Positions 56,505-64,000 of a DNA stretch of 64,000 nucleotides are shown piece by piece. The notes beneath the pieces were generated by a model. It was not told the origin of the DNA and did no database searches. It saw only the letters and a list, made by a program, of their open reading frames with translations. Numbering within the stretch: the first letter of the stretch is position 1; every line of letters begins with the position of its first letter. Source of the stretch: Forficula auricularia (lineage: Eukaryota; Arthropoda; Insecta; Dermaptera; Forficulidae); the NCBI GenBank assembly GCA_024734495.1, contig JALMQS010000225.1, positions 19,296,573 to 19,360,572 on the forward strand, read 5' to 3'. The translations under genes and the position numbers were made by a program.

Positions 56505-59268
56505 TAATTTTATTATTCAATGGAATTTGAATGGTATTTTTAATAATTTGGAAGAACTTAGATTATTAATTAAAGAATACAACCCATCGGTAATCTGCTT
56601 GCAAGAAACCCATTTGAATAATAATAAATTTTCTATTAGAGGTTTTAACGAATATTTTAAAAATAACGATATAGGACAAAGAGCGAAGGGCGGGGTAGCA
56701 ATCCTGGTTAAATCTGCTATATTTTCGCAATCCTTGTCCATTGATACAAACCTTCAAGCCATCGCAGTCCGTATTTCATCCCCTTTATCTTTAAGCCTAT
56801 GCAGTGTATATATCCCTCAAGATCACCGTTTTTCTAGATCTGATTTGGAAGATTTGGTTATTCAACTGCCCCCTCCATTTCTTCTTCTGGGCGATTTTAA
56901 CGCCAGAAGTTGCCTTTTCGAAAACATTCCATCATCCCCCAGGGGAAAAATAATCGAGTCTTTTCTTAATTCCAACAACGTGTCGGTTTTGAATAACGAT
57001 TCTCCAACCCATTTTAGCACGGCATATGGTACCTATTCAATCATAGATCTTGTTTTTGCATCGCCGTCTATCCAAGATAGGTTTTCCTTCAAGGTACATC
57101 CTGATCTATGTAGTTCGGACCACTTTCCTATTGTTTTATCAGACAACAGAAAAATTCCTGTTACCCGAACACATGCGAGGTGGCTGGTCCGAAACGCGAA
57201 TTGGCCTCTTTTCGAAAGACTATCCTTTTTTAACCAAAGCGATGATAATGAAAGCGACATTATTTTAAAGCTAGAAAATTTTAATAAAAAAATAATTAAA
57301 GCAGCCGAAATATCTATTCCAAGGTCGAAAACTAACCCTAAACGCCGTTCAGTCCCTTGGTGGTCAAAAGAAATTCAAAATGCAATTAGGGACAGGAAAA
57401 AGTCTCTTAGGCTTTTCAATGCTTCTCCTAATACACAAAACTTGATAAATTTTAAAAAACATAGGGCTCGGGCAAAATATTTGATAAAACAAGCAAAAAA
57501 GCGTTCATGGGAAGAATATATTTCGACCATTTCGTATTCTACTCCCAGTAAGGAGGTTTGGGGTAAGATAAACAAAATAAAAGGGTCCCAGAATTTCTCG
57601 GTTAGACCTCTTCATTTTAATAACAACCCCGTGTCTAACCCATATGAATTATCGAATATATTTGCTCGACATTTTTCCAACATTTCATCCTCACAAAATT
57701 TTAATCCTCGTTTTCTTAACATTAAAAATGCATCGGAACAAATTACTTTTAATTTCAATTCGGACAATTCCGAAATTTATAATAAGCCTTTTGGCTTATG
57801 GGAATTCGAATCAGCATTAAACTCCTCCAAAAATACCTCTCCAGGGCCGGATGGTGTTCATAATTTAATGTTGAAACATTTGCATCCGAATTCAAAATTG
57901 ATTCTTTTAAATATCTTAAATGAAATTTGGAAAAATGATTTGTTCCCTAGTCAATGGAGAAAATCAATCCTGATCCCTATCCTCAAGGCGAATAAAGATT
58001 ATAAAGACGTTACGAATTATCGGCCCATTTGCATGACGAGCGTCTTATGTAAATTAATCGAACGAATGGTGAATAAGCGTTTATGGTGGCTGCTAGAGAA
58101 TAAACGCCTTATTTCTAAGTATCAGTGTGGCTTTCGCCAAAATCGTTCCTGCCTCGACCACCTGGTACGTCTTGAGGATTATGTATTAAAGGGTTTTGCA
58201 AACAAACAGCACACAGTTGCCGTTTTTTTCGACCTTGAACATGCTTATGACACAACGTGGCGTCACCAGATTCTCCAAAAACTTAATAATTGGAAAATTA
58301 AGGGCCATCTTGCACTATTTATTCGTAATTTCCTCTCAGACCGTCTTTTTCAGGTTCGGGTAGGAAATACCCTATCTCGAGTAAATACCCAAGAAAATGG
58401 TTTGCCTCAGGGAAGTGTCTTAAGCACCACTTTATTTGCTATAGCTATTGATGACATTTTGGCCAAAATCAAATACCCAATCCAAAAGTCTCTTTTTGTT
58501 GATGATTTATGTATTTATTATAAATCTAATAATATAAATAACGTAAAAATTAAACTGCAAACGGCAATAAATGATATTGACAATTGGGCATTTGAACACG
58601 GCTTCAAAATTTCAAAAATAAAGTCTTCCTGTCTGCATTTCTGTAGACTTCGTTCCCTTCATGATGATCCTGTTTTGACACTCGACGGGAATTCGCTTAC
58701 CTACTATGATCAAGTAAAATTTTTAGGCCTAATATTTGACAAAAAGATGAACTGGAGAACGCATGTTGATTATCTTAGAATAAAGTGCCTTAAATCTATG
58801 AGTCTCTTGAAAGTCCTTGCTGGTTCTCATTGGGGGGCGGATTCCACCGCACTCCTGAGAGTTCACAGGGCTATAATAAGGAGCAAAATTGACTATGCTT
58901 CTCCAGTTTACGCATCGGCTCGTGACAATGTCTTAAAAAAGCTTGACTCGATTCATAACATGGGTATTCGGATCGCATTAGGAGCCTTTAGGACTAGCCC
59001 TATAGTTAGTTTGCTAGCCGAAGCGGGTGAACCCCCATTAAGAATACGAAGGGACACTTTATCTTTAAATTACTTATTAAAAATCTATTCACTGCCAAAT
59101 CACCCGTCATACAAAATTTTATTTGCAGTCACAAACCCGAACAAATTCTCAAAACCTAGATCTACCAAACCACTAGCTGTAAGAATGAAACATTATATTG
59201 ATACCTTTGATGACACTTGTAAACACCAGGTCGCTTTTATTAATGCCCCCAAACCCCTTGGCTTATAA
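56497..59268 (+). CDS. LINE ORF2: APE endonuclease and reverse transcriptase
   Basis: This protein nicks the target and reverse-transcribes the RNA. The ATG at 56497 gives 923 residues. An upstream in-frame TTG is not needed. APE-type endonuclease (about 1-220): QWNLNG at 8, QETH at 36, GDFNAR at 132, IIDLVF at 182, SSDHFP at 206. RT (about 440-760): SPGPDG at 448, NYRPICMTSVLCK at 507, CGFRQNRSCLDH at 544, FFDLEHAYD at 577, LPQGSVLS at 636, FVDDLCIYY at 667 with both catalytic Asp, VKFLGLIFD at 740. These blocks are intact. The frame ends at 59266 just before an RNase H domain in the -1 frame, after a C/A/C homopolymer stretch (GCCCCCAAACCCC). The start overlaps the ORF1 stop (ATGGATAG), suggesting termination-reinitiation. 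Confidence 0.95.
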   Translation: MDSNFIIQWNLNGIFNNLEELRLLIKEYNPSVICLQETHLNNNKFSIRGFNEYFKNNDIGQRAKGGVAILVKSAIFSQSLSIDTNLQAIAVRISSPLSLSLCSVYIPQDHRFSRSDLEDLVIQLPPPFLLLGDFNARSCLFENIPSSPRGKIIESFLNSNNVSVLNNDSPTHFSTAYGTYSIIDLVFASPSIQDRFSFKVHPDLCSSDHFPIVLSDNRKIPVTRTHARWLVRNANWPLFERLSFFNQSDDNESDIILKLENFNKKIIKAAEISIPRSKTNPKRRSVPWWSKEIQNAIRDRKKSLRLFNASPNTQNLINFKKHRARAKYLIKQAKKRSWEEYISTISYSTPSKEVWGKINKIKGSQNFSVRPLHFNNNPVSNPYELSNIFARHFSNISSSQNFNPRFLNIKNASEQITFNFNSDNSEIYNKPFGLWEFESALNSSKNTSPGPDGVHNLMLKHLHPNSKLILLNILNEIWKNDLFPSQWRKSILIPILKANKDYKDVTNYRPICMTSVLCKLIERMVNKRLWWLLENKRLISKYQCGFRQNRSCLDHLVRLEDYVLKGFANKQHTVAVFFDLEHAYDTTWRHQILQKLNNWKIKGHLALFIRNFLSDRLFQVRVGNTLSRVNTQENGLPQGSVLSTTLFAIAIDDILAKIKYPIQKSLFVDDLCIYYKSNNINNVKIKLQTAINDIDNWAFEHGFKISKIKSSCLHFCRLRSLHDDPVLTLDGNSLTYYDQVKFLGLIFDKKMNWRTHVDYLRIKCLKSMSLLKVLAGSHWGADSTALLRVHRAIIRSKIDYASPVYASARDNVLKKLDSIHNMGIRIALGAFRTSPIVSLLAEAGEPPLRIRRDTLSLNYLLKIYSLPNHPSYKILFAVTNPNKFSKPRSTKPLAVRMKHYIDTFDDTCKHQVAFINAPKPLGL

Positions 59269-60186
59269 AAAAGCCTGCAGTCATATGGGACCTGCATAAA
59301 TTTAACAAACAAAATACAAGCAGCGACATCTTCCAAACGGTTTTTCAAGATGTCATCAAGAAATACCCTAATTTTTCGCTTATTTTTACTGATGGGTCGA
59401 AATCAGACAATAAAGTAGGTTGCGCTTTTAAACTCGATAGCATAGAAAGGAAATTCAAGCTGCCCGCCATCTCCAGCATTTTCACTGGGGAATTAAAAGC
59501 TATCGAGTTAGCGCTCTCCTTCATTAAACGCCATGGGTTAAATAAAAGTATAATCATTAGTGACTCTCTAAGCGCCCTCCTTGCCTTGCAGGGGTTTAAT
59601 CCTCCCCATCCTTTGGTCCAGAGAATTCAATCCCTGTATGAGGGAAACTGCCGGGGGACGAATGGGAAATTCTTTTAATGTGGGTGCCAGGACATAAGGG
59701 TATCGTAGGAAATGAGGCTTCAGACCTTTTTAGCTAGAATGGGAGCCAACAAGTCGTCTGTTGACTTTTCCCAAACCTTTCTGGAGGACTCCCTCAAGGT
59801 TTTTCAAAAACCTAATCAAGAACACCTGGACCAAAGAATGGGAGAGGGAAAATACTCATCTCAAAAGAGTCAAACCTAAAATTAGTCCCCTTCCACTATA
59901 TGCTAATATGCCTAGAAGGATGCAGACTATCATAACACGCCTCCGAATAGGGCATTGCTTCTTCTCTCATGGATATTTGATTCGGAGAGAGGATCCCCCA
60001 TGGTGTGCTACTTGCAGTTCTAGAGTCACAGTGGACCACATCCTAATTGATTGTCCCGTATATAGTCTAGCTAGGACAGAATTTAAAATAAAAAACAAGA
60101 CTATCCTAAATCTACTAGGAAGTCAAGAAAATTTTGAGAATTTGTTCGGCTTTTTAAATCGAATCCAACTCCTTAATTTGATTTAG
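59269..60186 (+). pseudogene. RNase H and C-terminal zinc region of ORF2, frame-broken
   Basis: In the -1 frame from about 59259: WLIKKPAVIWDLHKFNKQNT, FSLIFTDGSKSDNKVGCAFK (catalytic Asp), FTGELKAIELALSF (Glu), IIISDSLSALLAL (Asp). The frame changes near 59670 to MWVPGHKGIVGNEASD (last Asp), again at CTTTTTAG (about 59728) to ARMGANKSSVDFSQTFLEDS, and again near 59800 to KNTWTKEWERENTHLKR.. with ITRLRIGHCFFSHGYLIRRE and a CATC..HILIDC zinc-like motif, ending TAG near 60186. All four catalytic residues survive, but four frame changes, each in or beside a homopolymer, split the domain. Either this copy is decaying only here, or the assembly has homopolymer length errors. Confidence 0.9.
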
Positions 60187-60611
60187 CTTGTATTTTATTC
60201 TTTCTAGTCATGGCCTAACTATGGGCAGTCTTACTATCTGTGATATTATCTATTTTGTTGACTATTCTATTTATTATATATTTGTTATAGAAGCCTCTTT
60301 ACAGCTTCACTGTCGTATTGTTATTTCTTATATAGTTTATCTCTTGTTGAATTTTTTATACATTTATTTTAGTTTTCTGTTTTTCGATATAGTTTATTTC
60401 ACATATCTATCAGAAGCCCCTTTACAGCTTCATTATTGTATTGTTATTTCTTATATAGTCTATCTCTCGTTGGATTTTTATACATTTATGTATCGTTAGA
60501 TATATGGAAGTCCAAAAAAAAAAAAAAATAGAGAATATAATAGAAATCCTAGGCGCTAATGACCTTAGCAGTCGATGTGCCTTTAAACCCCCAAATAATA
60601 ATAATAATAAT
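60187..60611 (+). other. LINE 3-prime UTR with tandem repeat and tail
   Basis: A block starting AGAAGCC(T/C)CTTTACAGCT is repeated at about 60289 and 60412 (period 123 bp). An A run of about 15 lies near 60516. A 5-bp stem-loop GCTAA-TGACC-TTAGC (60555-60569), followed by CAGTCGATGTGCC and TTTAAACCC, resembles conserved 3-prime ends of I-type elements that the RT recognises. The element ends in CAAATAATAATAATAATAAT-type repeats. Confidence 0.85.
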
Positions 60612-60811
60612 AAATGTTTTTATGAGAAAAAATTTATCTCAATATTCTTTTTATTAATATTATAAAAACAAAGATTTTTATTCGAAATTAACTTCATTAT
60701 TAACAATTTTTTTATTAACAAATTTGGTATGCAGACGTTGTCACTCTGAAGAAATACAAAAGATTTTTTCGAAGATCAACTAGATAGATAAGCAGTCTCG
60801 AACTCCATTAA

Positions 60812-61816
60812 CAAAACTAATCACTTCATAAGTTAAAGGAGACAATAAATGAGACACACTACTTTATTGTCTCATTCAATTTATAAAAATTCTGCTACTC
60901 TCGACAAAAAGAAACTTTCAACTCCATAAGTTGCTTGCTTTAACTTTCAAGATCTATTCGACATGTCAAGGCCACTTACTTGCAACTATGAGATTATCAT
61001 TAAGAAGAATTTAAAGGTTGATTTAAATATCTTATTAGAATATATTAATATCTTAAAATGTTTGATTTTATGCCAGAAGAGGTCCTCTCAGGAGTCGACC
61101 CAAGCTGTACATATACCAAGATGATGGAAGGATTTCGTCTCTAGGGTTAAGCCAACGGTCCGGAATGCAAATTAAGTAAATGGGTTGGACCCCCAAGAGG
61201 GCGATTCATTGGGACATTAAATCATGAATATCCAGCAAAATATTTTATTGGGCCTTTAAATTATTCTCAATATAAAGTTAATATTGACTGTGTAATTTAT
61301 GTTACTAATGTAAAGTATTTTTTTTTCAAATTATTAATGGAAATATTCAAAAATGTGTAGGAGTGCCAAATTCTCTGAGCCTGGGCTGCCTTAACCTTTG
61401 TCTATATGGTATTTGACAGTATATCCCTGAAACTAGAAGGCCGATAGCCCTGAAATCTAATAGTCTCATAGTCTACTTACTGACCATTTTGGAAGCTGAT
61501 TTCAAAACCCAAATAACATATCCCGTACTGTAGTAAGATCAGCACACACCCAGAAAGTCAAATTCTTAGTCACCAAATCGAGTCGTTTTTAGGGGTAATC
61601 GACCACTGAAGATGTCAAAAAATACCGTAAAATCACCTCATTGATTAATATAACTCCTAAACTGTTTACTCTTTCGGCAAATTCCATTAGAAGCAAAATT
61701 GTAGAGGATGTAATTTTTGACATTTTTGTTTAAAAACAAATTGAAAATAACTACCCAAAATGGGGGGGGGGCGGTCAAAAATGGAAATTCTATCCCTTTC
61801 GACCAAACTATGTATA
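60812..61816. other. intergenic; GC-richer patch
   Basis: The CTGCTACTCTCGACAAAA word occurs at 60893. 61070-61245 is GC-richer, with ATTTTATGCCAGAAGAGG then GGAGTCGACCCAAGC, related to the tRNA-like words at 26.05 and 21.18 kb. No gene seen. Confidence 0.4.
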
Positions 61817-62045
61817 CAAAATTTGATTAGTTTTTGCATTCCTAGCCTACTGGGGGTCCACAGAATATGTATACAAAATTTGGTTGAGTTTGGTCAAAAG
61901 AGCTAGAATTTTCATTTTTTACCCTCCCTCTATTTTGGAGTGGTTAGTTTTTGCATTTCTAGCCTTGTTGGGGCCCACAGAATATATATACAAAATTTGG
62001 TTGAGATTGGTCGAAAGGGCTAGAATTATCATTTTTGACCCCCCT
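61817..62045 (+). repeat. two-unit tandem repeat, about 117 bp
   Basis: AGTTTTTGCATT(C/T)CTAGCC, GGG(G/T)CCACAGAATAT, TATACAAAATTTGGTTGAG and GG(G/A)CTAGAATT occur twice, near 61830 and 61947. Part of the unit matches the outer arm of the composite at 51.7-52.9 kb. Confidence 0.8.
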
Positions 62046-62194
62046 ACCCCTTTTTTTGTCTGATAAAATGTTTAAAACACATTAAAAAAAAAATTATATT
62101 CTTTTCAAAAATATATTCAGTTTTTTTTCTAGTTAATTTTTTTCATTTTTTCATACCTATTCAAAATGTGGTAGATCTTTATTTCCCACCCCTG

Positions 62195-62860
62195 TAGTAG
62201 GATAGATGAAATAGCCTCAAATGAATTTTAATTAAACGGTTTGATTTTATTATAAATGATTCCAATTAAATGTTGCATTAAATAAGATAGTTTTTTGGAA
62301 AGTATTAAATAAAAAATAAATAAATAGATAAACTCACCAAGATGCTGAGAATCTCAGCTGGAGCTGAGCAGCCCGTGGTTCCCAATGTACATGCTGCTTC
62401 TCCAATGCCTGCACAAATAATAAAATATTTTTTAATAAAACGCCAGTTAGCCGGTCTTTCTTATCATAAACTCGCTGCCCAAATGGGAATAATTATTAAG
62501 AAAATTTACCTAATCAATTTCTATGAATTTTTACATGTTCCTCAATTTTTTATCATTAAAAAAGAATTAATCCATTAGCATTAGAGGTAAAGTTCCCATG
62601 GACATTTGCAATTGATTAAAGATAACAGGCCCGAGAGAAGAAAATATCTTATCGAATTCAGAGAATGACCTGTTCATATAGAAATCTGTGCTTTTGGAAT
62701 ATAAGGGAAAAAATACATACCTAATGGGAGTTTGATATAGTGTGAATCGTTTTAATGTATAAAGCAAAATGTATTTTATATTAAAAAAAAATTATACCCA
62801 TATTATACCATATAGGTACATAATTAAAAAAAATTCTAGCCATTAAAAAAATCAAATAGG
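62195..62860 (+). repeat. segmental duplication with 34.29-35.69 kb, copy without array
   Basis: Matches the 34-35 kb copy over about 640 bp but lacks its minisatellite. It contains the second 71-nt exon-like module. Confidence 0.88.
62338..62408 (-). ncRNA. 71-nt exon-like module
   Basis: On the minus strand TTATTTGTGCAG precedes GCATTGGAGAAGCAGC, and the donor CATCTTG|GTGAGTTT follows. Size and border positions equal those of the 35.2-kb paralogue. The one open frame gives IGEAACTLGTTGCSAPAEIL then SIL. No protein family was recognised. A nearby minus-strand CATTAG|GTATGT (about 62720) may be another donor. Confidence 0.45.
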
Positions 62861-63299
62861 TACTATCAGAATTATAATTTCACCTTTGGTATGGATTTTA
62901 CTAAAATAAAATACAAAATTGTTATTTAATTTTCATAACTAAAATTTATGCAAATATAAATATATTATATATGAAATTTGAAGTACGAGCCCCGTCCCAT
63001 CTCAATTGGCCCACCAATATTTTTTCTTTTTTAAATAAAATTATGCTAATTCACGGTAAATTTAATTTAAATTTTTATTTTTATTATCATTTGGAACAAC
63101 ATTTTAAACAATTTAAAACATTTTATTATAACATTTAACTTAAAATTATTTTTTAATTGTTAAAAACATATTTTTATATAAAAAATAGTTCTTTGCTTTT
63201 CACGAATTTTTTTTAAGAATCTTTGAATATGTGAAATAATCAAGTAGCCTTTGCATTTTTCCAACAAAAGAAAGTTTGTTTTGTTTATTATTAGTAAAA
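62861..63299. other. AT-rich, upstream of the Tc1-like gene
   Basis: A GC-richer word ACGAGCCCCGTCCCATCTCA at 62984 could belong to the terminal inverted repeat of the Tc1-like element. The other end lies beyond the window, so this is untested. Confidence 0.35.
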
Positions 63300-64000
63300 A
63301 TGACTCTTGGAAAGGTTGTTGATAAAAAAATTCGCTCAATTATTATCAATTTATTTAAAAATGGAAAATCAAACGCGGAAATTGGCGATCTAGTTAATTT
63401 ATCAAAGTTTACTGTCAGAAATATTATTCGAGTTTATAAAACAACGGGTACAATAGCTACAAAACCTCGGTATTCGTCGAAATCCAAAATATCAGATGCT
63501 GATAGACGGGCATTGAAGAAGATTATTAGAAAAAACAGGCGTTCGAACTATGGTGAATTATCTGTTCTTTGGAGGGATGCTGTGGGGCGAAGTGTTTCAA
63601 GATCCACGTGCCATAGAGAAGCCCTTAAGTTAGGTTTTAAAACTTACAAGGTAATTTTATTGCAACTTATTCCAAAAATTTTTTTGTAATTTTACTAATA
63701 TTTTTAGGCGAAAGAAAAGCCACTCTTGACATTAAAACAAAAGAAAAACCGGCTTAAATGGGCTAAACGTCACATTAATTGGACGAGTGATGAATGGAAT
63801 AGTGTCCATTGGAGTGATGAGTCTCGTTTTGAAGTTTGTCTTGGGGACAATCGAAGCAGAGTTATTCGTCAGAAAAATGAAGCTTTCAATTCAGATTGTT
63901 TAAAAAAGAAAGTAAAATTTCCTGCTTCAGTTATGGTATGGGGTTCAATGTCTGCTAGAGGTGTTGGAAAACTTCACTTCATTGATGGAATTGTAAACAC
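63300..64000 (+). CDS. Tc1-like transposase, 3-prime end outside the window
   Basis: This cut-and-paste transposase starts at the ATG at 63300 (an in-frame TTG further upstream is not credible). Exon 1 (63300-63650, 117 codons) holds helix-turn-helix DNA-binding segments (IIINLFKNGKSNAEIGDLV.. FTVRNIIRVYKTTG, then DADRRALKKIIRKNRRSNY). A 57-bp intron, 63651-63707 (AAG|GTAATT..TTTTTAG|GCG), is removed in phase 0. Exon 2 (63708 to the window end) continues KNRLKWAKRHINWT, HWSDESRFEV (first catalytic Asp, about residue 154) and PASVMVWGSMSARGVGKLHF. The second Asp and the last acidic residue lie beyond the window. No stop interrupts the spliced frame, so the copy may be intact. The Tc1 family is clear from the WSDESRF and VMVWG motifs. 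Confidence 0.93.
63651..63707 (+). other. intron of the Tc1-like transposase gene
   Basis: Fifty-seven base pairs with GT..AG borders and a pyrimidine-rich 3-prime end. Unspliced reading meets TAA at 63687. Splicing restores an uninterrupted frame across conserved Tc1 motifs on both sides. Short introns of this kind are known in some Tc1-family transposase genes. Confidence 0.88.

Larger units (their letters stand above)
54895..60611 (+). mobile_element. nearly full-length I-clade non-LTR retrotransposon
   Basis: The 5717-bp element has a 239-bp 5-prime UTR, ORF1 (55134-56504), ORF2 (56497-59268), a frame-broken RNase H and C-terminal zinc region (to 60186), a 3-prime UTR and an (AAT)n tail. 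Target duplication AAATGTTTTT brackets it. ORF order, overlap of the two ORFs, EN plus RT plus RNase H, and motifs such as FFDLEHAYDTTW and YRPICMTS place it in the I group (I/Nimb-like) of the jockey superfamily. The 5-prime end appears complete because an initiator coincides with the first bases. Confidence 0.95.
54488..60811. mobile_element. 564-bp-family element split by the LINE
   Basis: The left part (54488-54894) starts CTTAAGGAGGTTCGGGACTG. The right part (60612-60811) ends CAGTCTCGAACTCCATTAA. Joined at the LINE target duplication, they give the same element as 33441-34004 in opposite orientation. Similarity by eye is high across both parts, so this copy predates the LINE insertion. 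Confidence 0.88.

Noticed and set aside
59269..60186. Separate RNase H gene
   Set aside because: It is the broken continuation of LINE ORF2. No start codon or independent context supports a separate gene.

Overview
This window looks like repeat-dense, AT-rich nuclear DNA from an animal, most likely an insect or another arthropod. The evidence is the element set: an I-clade non-LTR retrotransposon with an insect-style internal promoter, a Tc1-like transposase with a short intron, a decayed mariner transposase, hAT elements with 8-bp target duplications, a Helitron with hairpin plus CTAG end, and many fold-back elements. I cannot name the species. No prokaryotic gene organisation, CRISPR array, rRNA or host protein gene was found. 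All recognisable protein-coding sequence belongs to transposable elements.

Layout. 1-12 kb: tandem duplications, a near-perfect 65-bp-arm hairpin, a tRNA-like inverted-repeat insertion, 3-prime scraps of a jockey/CR1-like LINE, and a TA-flanked MITE. 12-25 kb: the only stretch that looks host-like. It is richer in GC and carries several short exon-like segments with GT..AG borders on the minus strand, plus a possible minus-strand promoter near 24.65 kb. Two tRNA-like fold-back copies, a palindromic element with a 6-bp duplication, a hAT MITE and a 654-bp fold-back are interspersed. 25-38 kb: a second copy of the 19.7-21.2 kb segment (it holds a MITE the first copy lacks), a decayed LINE reverse transcriptase, mariner remains, a 564-bp inverted-repeat element, a minisatellite and a Helitron. 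38-54 kb: a 1.6-kb palindrome, a tandem duplication carrying a dated insertion, two nested palindromic composites and a deleted hAT element.

54.5-60.8 kb holds a nearly full-length 5.7-kb I-clade LINE inserted into a copy of the 564-bp element. It has Inr and DPE promoter motifs at exact spacing, ORF1 (three CCHC knuckles), ORF2 (endonuclease and reverse transcriptase), a frame-broken RNase H, and a 3-prime UTR with an (AAT)n tail. 62-64 kb repeats the 34-35 kb segment, and the window ends inside an open Tc1-like transposase gene.

Duplicated segments repeatedly supply empty sites, so several insertions can be delimited exactly. The points most worth following up are the tRNA-like fold-back elements whose core is inverted between copies, the paralogous minus-strand exon-like modules, and the complete LINE.
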